This document shows positions 54,117 to 64,000 of a stretch of 64,000 nt of DNA, in pieces (position 1 is the stretch's first letter; every line of letters begins with the position of its first letter). The notes beneath the pieces are model-generated. The model searched no databases. It was not told the DNA's origin and saw only the letters and a program-made list of their open reading frames with translations. The position numbers and the translations under genes were made by a program. Source of the DNA: Amoebophrya sp. A120 (lineage: Eukaryota; Sar; Dinophyceae; Syndiniales; Amoebophryaceae); NCBI GenBank assembly GCA_905178155.1, contig CAJINV010000003.1, forward strand, positions 517,091-581,090, in the 5' to 3' direction.

Positions 54117-56732
54117 ATACCTAAAAAAGCGACTGTGCCCGTATAACTTGAACTTCAACCTACCTCTACTGAAGATGAGCCCGCCCACCTGAAGAGTGAA
54201 GAAGCACGTGTTTCAGCATCATATATCATTTCTGTTGTCACAGTGCATGTATGTAGGCTTGCGTACAGCAACAACCTAGGCAGAAGTGGATCTGCTGTTG
54301 GACTCCTGTTGTGCGTATTGATTGTCCAGCCGAACCGCAACCGCAAGAAACAAAAAGGAAAACTGATACTTAAGCGACATCAGAACACTCAGTGGAGGTT
54401 CATCGTGATGGAGATTGTTGTGAAGAAAAGAATGTAATAAAGCACACAGCGCGACATATATCATTCGTAATGAAATGAAGATGGGCTCCTGCTCATCTGA
54501 TGAAACGTGCTCCAAGTGGGGACTTCATATGTCAGACAAAGTGTGTTCGTCGTGTTGGTGTTCTTCATAAGAATTTCCCGACCATGTCGCAGTCGCGGCA
54601 AGGCAGAAGCCTCAAGGTCCAACGACGCACCTTGTTCAAGTGGATCCAGTTGCCACAGCTGCCGGCGCGGCTCTTGTATGCAGCGGCTCTGCTAGGGCCA
54701 GGAGGCCGCGAGAAGTAAGCAAGGGGGCGCTCGCCAACGGGTTTGCCCCCGGGAGATTGCAAGCTTGGGGGGCGAGCAGTCTAGGGCGTGCAGTGGAAAG
54801 CCCGCCGAACTCAGGCCACTCGCCCGCCCGCGCCGCTCGTTTTCCTTGCGATGCGAATCAATGAGCCCGGGCCCGGGGAACATGGCAACCGGACGCCGGC
54901 CCCCCCGCTGTGCCGGCCGCGCGTTTCGGCGTGCCCTGCCCCGCCCGGCCCTGGTGTTTGTGCGTAGTTTCGGCGCGCGCGGGCGCCCTCCGGGGTTGGG
55001 GGCCGGCCGCGGCCGCCCGGGGGGCGGCGTCACGCGCATCGGCGGGCCTGCGTTGTGCTCGTTCGTTCCTGCCCGGTGTTGCGCGCCCGTCGTTGTTAGA
55101 GGGGGCGCCTGCCGAAGTCCGCAAGCCCCACCGGCTTTGCGGAGTGCAACGTGGTCGATTCTTGTGCCTATTCTTGCTAGCGTCGCGCAATCCAACACAT
55201 TCGCGGAGATTCCCGGGGATCCGCTCTACCGCGCCGTGCTCCGCACCAAGGCGCAGGCGTCCTTACCTGCAGCTGACGCACAGGCGCCGGGTATGGGCAG
55301 CTTCCACAGATTTCGGCAGCGATGGCAGGGCGCGAGATGCGGCATGGCGTTGCCTCCGGGCTTGGGGGGGAAGGGCGTGCGGGTGCGGTGCCCTAGTGAA
55401 GGCCTCGGGCTTTTGCTGCAAGGGCCGGCCGCGGCCCGATGGCTATCGTTCGCCCGGTAGCGATTTCGTTCGGTTGGGTAGTGCCCTGGGCTGCGAGCCG
55501 TCACCGCCTAGCGGACTTCTGGGAGCGAATCGCGCAGCGGGCCCGGCCCATGTCTCCGGCCCCTGCCCCGACTGGTGGGGCCCGGCGCCCTTTCTTGGAG
55601 GGCTCGGGGATACACATCGCAACGAAACACCAGACGGAAAAGACGAAGCAGCTTGGGCATTGCCGCCGCCTCCGTGACGCGCCCGCGCGCCCTCCGTCTC
55701 GCTCGCTGATGGCCGCGCCGGGCGGTGCCAGCCAGGCAGCCGGCCCTTCCTTGCTTATTTTGCCGGCAGGCTTTGTTGAAGGGCCTCGAAGCGGCCAGGG
55801 ATTGTCGAGCCCCCCCGGTAGCCGAGGCCCGGTTAGTTTCTTCCTTCGATCCTGAAGCCTGGGCTCGTGGGGGGTCTGCCCGTAATTGCCAACGAGTTGA
55901 CCGCAAGCGCGTAAGCATTCATATGCCCGGCCTGAGGGCGGTGGCGGCGCAGCGCCCGCATTGTTTATGTGGTTGCAGCCCTTACCCGAATATGGGCAAT
56001 GTGGTGCGAGCGAATCCGTGGAGCCGCGGTCTTTTCATAACATGAAAATGGAGCTGGCCACCAGCACCACTGGAGCTGGACGAGTGAGCCACCCACGCTT
56101 GCCCATGCAGACGGGCAGGCGAAGGCCAGGCATCAGCCTGAGGCCCTTAATCATGATAGCGTGGTGGTGGGAGTTCAATACAACTCGGTCAGCAGGTCAT
56201 TACTTTGCCTGAGCCTTCTCTCTCCAACTTTTTCGTGTGTTCTATGCTTTGCCGTGGTCGCTGGGCTAGATGGGGCGTAGTGATTTCTACGCCCTTCGTT
56301 GGTTCGGAGATGTCATGAAGATATCTTGCAGACGCATGGCCAAAAAGATCCAGGTTTGTATGTTTTCTTGAGATCATGAGTCCAAAAGAACACATCTGCA
56401 AAAAGACCCTGAGTCGCTTCAATGGTTATTCCATATTTTTCCAAGAAAATCTAAATCGTCATCGCTTAAATATAAATACGCATCTCGTTCTCCCCTCTTG
56501 AATTTTTTTGTGTGTGTCGTGTGGTGGTCCAACTTTACCTTGTTGGCCTTCTTTTCTTCGATACATATTTCATGCCCCGCCTTCGTTTGCTTGCTCCCCG
56601 TACCCGTTGTGCAAACTCGTTGTCGTTATTTGTTCGTTGCCTGTAACTGTAAGTATCTATGAATTAACTTAGTTCGCCTCCCCCGAACTCGAACCGTACT
56701 AGAAGGCACCAGCGCGACGTCCTTCGCACATT
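54117..56732. other. Intergenic region containing GC-rich island 3 (about 54640-56040)
   Basis: The central 1.4 kb is the most G+C-rich part of the window outside the satellite. Overlapping open frames over 200 codons occur in more than one frame, as expected from few stop codons in such sequence, and their translations (Arg/Pro/Gly/Ala-rich) look non-biological. The flanks are ordinary intergenic sequence. Confidence 0.5.
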
Positions 56733-58390
56733 ATGACGTCGACCTCGGCCAAGGCACGGAGACCGAGCCGGGGCCGTTCCTCTTCTCGTTCTCCGAATAA
56801 GAAACGAGGCGCAAGCAGCAATGGAAAATCGCCAAAGGGAAGGACTACAAATTCTGCGGTCGCCGCTGGCGTAACCGGTGGACCATCGAATGCCGGTCCA
56901 CACGTCGAAGACAAAACCGGCTCCTCAGCTAAGCCCCTCGAATCTCTGGCGGCTGCTGCCTCTTACGTGGGCGTTTCGATGTTGATGACGCTTTTGAACA
57001 AACAGATCATATCGAAGGTGCAGATGGTTTTTGGTCTCTTGTGCTGTAACTAGATAAACTGTTGATGCTTGCATTTTTTTTACAAACAGATCAAGCTCAT
57101 CCAGATCCAGTAAGTCAAAGTCTAAGCTGGTGCACCTCCCTCGATGTGCTTATTTGAAGATGCCTTTCTGATTCTCATTTAATTATAAACTTTCACTTGG
57201 GAAAATTTCTTTTCACTTTCACACAGCACTTTAAACATCTGATGTGCGCGAGCTTTGTTTTCTCAGGTGAAGTTTCCCGGCACTAACTTTCTGCTTTTCT
57301 GCGAGTGCCTGATCGCAACGCTGCTGGTTTATCCGACCCTTGCCAAGAAGCCCCAGGTGTTCAACTTGCAGAACCTACAATATCTTTTCCTATGCACCGC
57401 GGCGAAGGCGGGCAACATGTACTTTTCCTTTTTGAGCATGAAGCACACCAGTCTCCCGGTGTACAACGTGCTGAAGAGGATGTCCCCCCTGGTGGCGCTC
57501 GGGCTGGACTACTTCCTGCGCAAGAAAACCTACCCCGCCCTGGCGAAGGTGGGGATGCTGTGCATCCTGGCGGGCGCCATAACCACCTCGCAGGGCGATC
57601 TGGACTTTGACATGGTCGGGTACGCGTGTGCGCTTTGCGCGGTGGCCGGACAGAGCTCCTACTTGGTGCTGTGCGCGCGGGCTTTGGACAACCTCCCGGG
57701 GCTCAGCCACGTGGACGTGCTCTTCTACACCGGGTTTTACAACATGTTTCTGTTCTTTCCCCTCATGCTCACGGAGGTCAGCGACATCGGAAAATTCTGG
57801 CAAGCGACCGACATACCCCTCATGTGGCTCGCGTTCGTCTTCGCGCTTTACATCTTTCAGGTATAGTTTTTTGGTTTTCTATGGTTTCATTTTGAAGTTG
57901 GTGTGGCTGCGGTCGTACTAGCGGCGTACTTTTCATTATTTCTTTTCGTCATTTTTATTAGTCCTTTTGGATTGTTCTTCATCATGACACTGCAACCACA
58001 ACAAGAGTTTGGTGAGATCGAGAAGTCCTTTGGTGCGGTTGTGGAAACAACAGCAGGAGACAACATTGTTGCCCCTTCGGTGTGGAACCCTGCAACTTCG
58101 ATAAATTTATTTTTTGCTAATGTCATGATCTATTACAGGGTACGCTCCTGAACTACGTCACGTTCTGGTGCACCTCGGTGACATCCCCGGTGACCACAGG
58201 CGTCTGTGGCAACATCAAGGCCCTTCTCACGAGCGCGATTGGGGTGCTGCTCTTTTCCGCAAATCTGTCTCCGCTGGGCTGGGCTGGTTTTGCTTTGAAC
58301 TCCGCCGGCGGGTTCATTTACTCCGTTGCCACGGCTCGAGCGAAGATGGCAGCGAAGAGCCCGGACCGCGCGACGAAAAAAGACACCTGA
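56733..58390 (+). CDS. Nucleotide-sugar / triose-phosphate-translocator family transporter
   Basis: Exons 56733-57017, 57267-57860 and 58139-58390 sum to 1131 nt (376 aa), introns GT-AG. A basic Ser/Arg-rich N-terminus of about 70 residues precedes a membrane domain of roughly ten hydrophobic segments of the SLC35/TPT type: SYVGVSMLMTLLNKQIISK (helix 1), TNFLLFCECLIATLLVYPTL, GNMYFSFLSMKHTSLPVYNV with LKRMSPLVALGLDYF (a block typical of Golgi nucleotide-sugar carriers), GMLCILAGAITTSQGDLDFD, and a C-terminal TSPVTTGVCGNIKALLTSAI. Likely Golgi or ER antiporter. The conserved LNK and KRMSP blocks resemble UDP-sugar/GDP-sugar carriers (SLC35D/VRG4 side); the sugar cannot be assigned. Confidence 0.88.
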
Positions 58391-59421
58391 AAAGAAAAAT
58401 GAATACTCTACAGCTTCTCAAGAAGACATCAGCCTCGTCGTGAATCCGTTTTACCTTTACGCATATTACCTAAATGCATTTTCATGAGCTTGGTTTTTGG
58501 AGGGATTGCGGACACGAGCTTGTCTTTGATGAAATGCATCAACGTGACGAGGAAAAAGTTGTAAACGTTCCTGCAGTAGTATTCGGTAGTGTTTGCACTT
58601 CGAACTCGAAGATTGTCATGAGCTACTGACTAGTGCGGCTCATACGTCGACAATCGACGTCGAGGCGTATCCATTTTTTGAAAGCGACACGGCACACTTT
58701 TTGTTTGGCCCACAGAAAGCGCTTACTATAATCTCTGTCTACATGATCACCTCCTGTACAAACATAGTTGTAGGGTAGGCGTATCGATCCTGTATTGTTT
58801 AGTAAAACAAGAAGAAAATCCAGACGAAGAATTGCCTGGTCCTAGTCCTTACGTTTTGTCGATGGCATAGTTTTGCCTTAGTCCATACTTTTCGTACGGT
58901 CTCTCACTAGAAAGTGAAAACTCACATTTATTTCCTTCTCGTCCTCCTTGTCGTCGTCGTACTAGAAGTTCCACCGTCGTACAAGTTCCATCGCTTGCCG
59001 CATGATCGTTCTTCAGAATGTATCACGCAACGGCAGAAAGGCGCCATCGTCCTCTTCGACGTTTGCTTTCTTAAAAATCCAAATCGTTCAAGTTTTGATG
59101 TGAAATGTGTGGCGTGTTTTGCCGTTGCGTCTGTGCTTCTTTCTATGGAGTTAAGTTGGCGAAATAGGTTATTTCGATCATGGCAAATCACAACTACGTT
59201 ATCAAGGCAGATTAAGGCACACCAGCACAGAAGTAGGTCTTTGCCCTTGCTCAATTTAGCTCGCGATATAGGACATTGACAACTTTTGAGTTATTTTACT
59301 TGTTTTGCTTCCCCCTGTTGGTCTTATTTCGTCGCGTAGCAATAATTTCTTGCCCTTTTCATCGTTTTATTCTGCTCAGCCTCAGTTGTCACGTTTCTTT
59401 TAGCCGCAAGCGCAACGTCCC
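58391..59421. other. Intergenic region
   Basis: No supported gene or repeat. Confidence 0.4.
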
Positions 59422-62035
59422 ATGAACCCCACCAGAGGAGTTGGAAGATTGGAAGATAATACTGGTAGTAACGATAGCAGAACTCCTGCCTCAAGCAGCG
59501 CAACGACCTCTGGGCCTGCATTTGGCTGTTGCACGTCGACGGCACGACACCACCTGGAAACGGAGTTGCAGTTTCAGCAGACTGTCACGTGGCAAGAGCA
59601 GGAAGTTGAGCGGTGCCAGTACGTAGCAGCATACAGCTCAGCAAAGCAAGATACAGATACGCAAGTCTTTCGCGCGTCAGCTTCCCAACCGCTGTCCTCG
59701 TCAGGAAATACTAGTACATCAAGGCAGAACGTTCAGTACAGCCGGAGCCGTGGACCACGAGGTGGCAACATGTTCGCAGCAAGGAGCCGGAGTCCCGAAG
59801 GCGAACCGTTGCCAACGTCGCGGAGTCCGAGCACCGTGACGACGTTGGGATCGGTGTCCGGGGAAAGTGTAGCCACGATGAAGCCCCCGCAGTCGGTGCA
59901 ACGAGGTGGAGGTGGTGTTGCTGCCCACCAGCAGTACGGAGTGATGCCCAGCACTTGTTCCCATCACCCTTCGATGCAAGATATGACCAGCACCGCAGCC
60001 TCGACGCAATTGAACCACGAACTCGGCGGGTCATTTGGAGATCACGCAGCGGCCAACAAAACCGACAGGAATGATGAACACACAACCGCATCGTCAGCCG
60101 CCAATATCATCGTCTCACTGGTGACGCTGCCGCTTCGCGCCACCGCCTTGACGGTTGGCAAAGCTGCCGAAGTGGCACAAATTGTGGCAGAGCCGCTGGC
60201 CCCGCGGGATGCCATTCCACTAGGTTTCTGTGTTAAGTTTGAAAAAAACCCACCGACAGCTGCTCCCAGTAGCATGAAGGGAAAGAACAAGCATCAAGAC
60301 TGCTCACTGGAGATGAACAAGTTGCAGGACTACAGCAGCTTTGTCACGCCCTATGGTTCCTTCCATTCCGCCGCGTCCTCTTCACCACGCCCGGATGAGT
60401 CTGCTGCTCACGTCGCATCAAGTTCATCATCGCACGCCCGGTGGCGCGTCACTCTCTCAAAACCTGGCGGTCTGAGTCACGACCTGGATCAGGCACTGAA
60501 AAGTCGGGGGATCGTGGACAAGGAATTTCTGAGGGCGACGTTTGACCAGCTGTGCCAGAGCACCATCGAGAAGTCGCTGCGCAGATTGGAAAAGATGCGG
60601 ATTAAGGAGGGCAACGTGAAAATGAAATTCATGGCGAAAAACTCGTCTTCGTCCAGAATCCGCGGTACGCAAGCAAACCAGAAAAAACCTGCGGCGCTGC
60701 AAACGCACTCCCATCTGCCGATGACCAGCTATTCCACCCAGTACGACCACCGCTACGACCAGACCGACGATGATGACACTGTTCTGGCGCTGCTGGAAGA
60801 GACACGCCCGGAAGACAGCACCGCAATTCAGGCTTTTGAGCAGGAGGGTTTTTGCACGGCGGCGCCGGCAATTTTTAACACTAAGGGCGTCCTCTCCGGT
60901 TGTAGCACTAGCGCACTGGTTCTTCACGATCCCGCGTCGTCGAGCCAGGTCTTATTTTCCACCCAGCTGCAGCTTACGCCAGCCGCGTTTGAGCGCAGGA
61001 AAAGGCAGAAGCAAGGCAGCTTCGCGACAACCAAGCACTTAGCTACGCTACCCTATCGCGCTACCCGGAGGGCTGCGCGCGCCTCGCTGAAGCTGCAGAA
61101 GGCCATTTTTTACACGCCGACCAGGTCGATCGCTTCGCATGTGTTGTGGCCCTTGATGCGCGTTTCCGTGCTCGACAAGAACCCGGCGTTGCAGTACGTT
61201 TTGCATCGACTGCGACACTTTCCGCTTTTTCAGGCCAGTGAGGCCGTTGCTACTGGCCTGGCGCTCGCCATGTTGCACACCCTCAGCACGAGTGTCAACT
61301 TCAGCGCTTACTGCGCCGACGCGGTCAAAAGTCTGTGTGGACGTGCGGTCAACATGGGATGGACGGCCGTGCAAACAGCGGAAATGATGTTCCGGAGAGG
61401 TACAGTTTTAAGGTGTTCTCGCATATAGTCCTTTGGTAGGTGTCGATGAATATGATCTAAGCTCAGCAAGATTCAAATCCGGACCGGAGCCAGTCAGTCG
61501 AATATAAAGATTTAGTGGTTTTAACTGGTGATAATTGCTACGTTTTTCATGAAAAATCCGAAATATACTATAGTTATAGACATGTTCCCAAATCAACTAC
61601 ACAGTTTTCCTTCCCTGCGTGCAGTTCCCGCTGCACGTTACCGGTAGTTTGTTGCTCTGGCGGCTGGCTCCGCCCGAGATTGCCTCCGAGGACGCGACGC
61701 GGTACCCGCTGGTAACCGCCCCACTGAGGAACACGCAGAAGCTGCTAAGTGCGGTGTTGGGCCTCACCCGAGAGGCGGTAGACGCGTTGCTGCCCCCGGT
61801 TGACGTGATTCCCCCGGGAACCAAAATCTCCGTGCAGTACACAATGCAGCGACGGTGGTCGGTGCGCGTGGAGTCGCCGTCCTTCCGGATCCGGCGGGTG
61901 TTGGCCGAAGAATTTTTGGCCGCAATCGAAGCGGCGGAAGTTGAGGCTATGTTTGGAAGCGCGGCACAAAATCAAGGCGCGCGTGATGTCGGTGGCGCAT
62001 CTACAACTTCATGGGCCGGCGTGAATATGGTCTGA
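59422..62035 (+). CDS. Unrecognised protein, 802 aa
   Basis: Exons 59422-61399 and 61605-62035 sum to 2409 nt. The GT-AG intron acceptor at 61603-61604 keeps the frame, whereas the nearer AG at about 61624 does not. The N-terminal 210 residues are Ser/Thr/Gly-rich and disordered. A segment near 220-265 (ANIIVSLVTLPLRATALTVG, then KAAEVAQIVAEPLAPRDAIP) is semi-hydrophobic and amphipathic. A helical basic segment near 355-395 is followed by more low complexity. The C-terminal 250 residues look folded, with amphipathic and weakly hydrophobic stretches (RHFPLFQASEAVATGLALAM, and LHVTGSLLLWRLAPPEIASE). No known domain identified. Membrane-associated or lipid-droplet roles would be speculation. Confidence 0.7.
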
Positions 62036-63454
62036 CTTCTTCGACGCGCAGCCTAGGGACGACCTTCATGTTGCTGCTTCAAGAACTTCTACTTCCCTGC
62101 TGCGCTTCGAGTTCGAAATATCAACTGTGAGTCAACCTTGTCTTTTGTCGCGTCTTGTTTATTTTAGTGTGATCACGATCTTCACCTCCTTCTCTTCCGC
62201 CATGTCCATGTACAAATTTTTGTTTCATCTTCGATCGGAATTGCTTATCAGCAATGTTGTATGCTGGGATAAAATCGAAATCGATGGTGCGTTGATGACG
62301 ATCACGCTCGTTTCCGTATTTACTTTTGGGTATCTGACGAGGTCAAGTTTCTCTTTCCTGTTTCCTCTTAAAATCACATCTAACAAAACCAACGTATAAT
62401 GCGTACCCCGAACAGACAGATTCCCGGCCGGCAGATTGTTATGACAGGCCCTGAACGTGAACAGAGAAGCATTTGCATGATTTCCCTGCTTCGCGACGAA
62501 TACCCCTACACGAATAGGAGCTTTCCTTTCATTCTGTATGATTGTTTTTTGGCACTAGTAAAGCGATTGCTTCCCCTTTTGCGTCCTAAGTCTGTCAAGT
62601 GAACAATTATGAATTCTTCCCCTTTGACCACCTTTATCCCCTCAACCCGTCCGAGACAGTTCCGGCTCCCCTGGTGGGCCTATCAATACGTGAGGCATTT
62701 GCGGTATTGCGCCAAATCATTATCATGGCACTGTTTTCTGTGAGAAAAGTCGAAGAAGAAGAACACGAAGTCAACGACTCTGGAACAATATGACAAGATT
62801 CGGTGAACAATACGTCATGCTGCATTCGTGTTCGTAATTTTCTCAATCGACATTGTGCTCGGCTCTCACTCCACCTGCCTATTATAAATATAGATCCCTT
62901 TATTTTCGGCGCCGATAGATCTCTATTTGTGATCTTCTACTTCTTTCTCCGTTCTTTAGCATCAAGCTAGTATTCCGTTACAATCGAAGCAAGTTGTTCC
63001 GTTACAATCTTCATCTTCGTAGAACTTTTTTCCTTTTCCTTTTCGGTGGATCCAAGAATTCCCTTTGCTTTCCTATGGTCGTCTATTGTGTTCTATTTTT
63101 TTGAGTTTTCATACATTAAGTTCATGGACTCTCGTGACTAAGTGCCGCATCGCGGTTTTTCTTGCATAGACTCCGTACTTGGCGAAATTCTGACTCTGGC
63201 TCCGTGCCCTTCAATACCGTGGTGGTCTCACTCTAGTTTCTTGATTGGAATGTCTCTCGTGTATAGAGAGGGAAAAATCTTCTCGGATGATGTAGATGTT
63301 TTAGGTTCAACCTTTTCATACTTTGAAGGAATTGAAAGTTGTGTTTGGCTTTGGGTCATATTCATCTCTTGACCCCAAAAATCGGACAAATAAAAGTTTG
63401 ATTTGAATGTTTCTGCCCGTGTTCTCGCAGTCGTCATTTTGGCAACGAAAGGGG
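62036..63454. other. Intergenic region or upstream intron of the next gene
   Basis: No supported gene. Because the next coding stretch is preceded by an AG at 63429-63430 and remains open upstream, part of this region may be an intron or leader. Confidence 0.4.
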
Positions 63455-64000
63455 ATGGAGCTGCAGCAAGACTGCGAAAAGCAAGATCATCAGGAAAAAG
63501 CAACTACAAGTACTGGTCGTGACAACCAGAACAACTACATGGACGAGGCGGGGCTTCAACCTGTCAATATTTATTCGGGACCCGCTACAAATATCTCGGG
63601 TCAGGAAGTAGCTGCGCTAGTGCACGACGAGAACCAAAACGAGCTGGACGACGCTCTTGAAGCCTCTGCAGCAGACGTGGGGCGCGAGGACGAGAAGTCC
63701 GGACGACAGCACAAGCTCGCGAAGAACGAAGTTTTTGACGCAACACGTAAACGACCCGTGGCGTCCTCCTCTTTTCCCATTCGGAAAAAAGAACCGCGTG
63801 GTTGTGGAGGTGCACTACACGACGAAATAGGAGCGGTACAACCTACTTCAGAGGAACTGCAAGACAACCACGCCGCCCCCGGTCCTGCCCGTAGTTCGGA
63901 AGACGAGGCAGCGCCGTCGCTGTCGGGCGAAATTGGGTCGGACGTCGAGGACAATTTTGTGAAGCACTTGGTGCACGAAAACACGTATTGGCAGAAGAAG
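63455..64000 (+). CDS. Unrecognised protein, 5' part (runs off the window)
   Basis: Open frame from the ATG at 63455 to the window edge, about 182 codons without a stop. The product is highly acidic and polar (…DENQNELDDALEASAADVGR, EDEKSGRQHK…, SSEDEAAPSLSGEIGSDVED) and probably disordered. The reading frame is open about 25 nt further upstream to a possible AG acceptor, so the real start may be in an earlier exon. No domain visible. Confidence 0.55.
   Translation, partial: MELQQDCEKQDHQEKATTSTGRDNQNNYMDEAGLQPVNIYSGPATNISGQEVAALVHDENQNELDDALEASAADVGREDEKSGRQHKLAKNEVFDATRKRPVASSSFPIRKKEPRGCGGALHDEIGAVQPTSEELQDNHAAPGPARSSEDEAAPSLSGEIGSDVEDNFVKHLVHENTYWQKK

Noticed and set aside
54765-55677. 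Overlapping 231- and 255-codon open frames in GC-rich island 3
   Set aside because: Arg/Pro/Ala/Gly-rich translations in two frames at once, with no motif; explained by composition.

Overview
This 64 kb window is nuclear DNA of a protist with spliceosomal introns, most likely a compact-genome dinoflagellate relative of the Amoebophrya/Syndiniales type (inference). Three things point that way. All 16 supported genes lie on the + strand. Many coding exons carry introner-like introns with inverted repeats and target duplications, which I recall being reported for Amoebophrya. A LINE and a gag-like relic are also present. Perkinsids or other alveolates are not excluded. I saw no bacterial operon, rRNA, tRNA or CRISPR.

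Layout, left to right: 3' part of a coiled-coil gene with 4 introners (105-4128); GC-rich island; DUF1295/ICMT-like membrane enzyme (6366-7223); two-part satellite array (about 7690-10540); xylulokinase-like FGGY kinase (11088-13604); SEH1-like WD40 protein (14295-17128, 2 introners); giant class 3 lipase (17889-22103); a repeat-rich zone with a GC island, palindromes, a minus-strand gag relic and scattered copies of the lipase 3' end, the last copy carrying an introner (22104-25484); PdxS/PDX1 vitamin B6 synthase (26586-28707, 2 introners); an unrecognised 274-aa protein; PCNA (33249-35376); an NCKX-type cation exchanger (35948-42149) with a LINE in intron 1 and 2 introners; a NEK kinase (42898-47009, 2 introners); a thioredoxin-fold protein without active-site cysteines; a PRP38-like splicing factor; an ADAT2-like tRNA deaminase (1 introner); a nucleotide-sugar/triose-phosphate-type transporter; an unrecognised 802-aa protein; and the start of another gene running off the window.

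The main result is the introner system. Fourteen elements of 149-384 bp each start TAT (once TAA), end ATA, have terminal inverted repeats and are flanked by a 5-bp duplication of coding sequence (12 perfect, 2 with one mismatch). Removing the element plus one duplication copy restores the reading frame and conserved protein motifs in every gene where I can test it (PdxS, SEH1, NEK, NCKX, ADAT2, coiled-coil gene). These introns have no GT-AG ends, while ordinary introns in the same genes do. Ten of the 14 occur as five pairs only 48-91 bp apart. Unrelated introner families share the internal word ATTTGTNNTGC or its complement.

The genes are mostly unrelated housekeeping functions (replication, splicing, tRNA modification, nucleoporin/GATOR, cofactor synthesis, transport, signalling). 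I see no shared pathway, only co-orientation.
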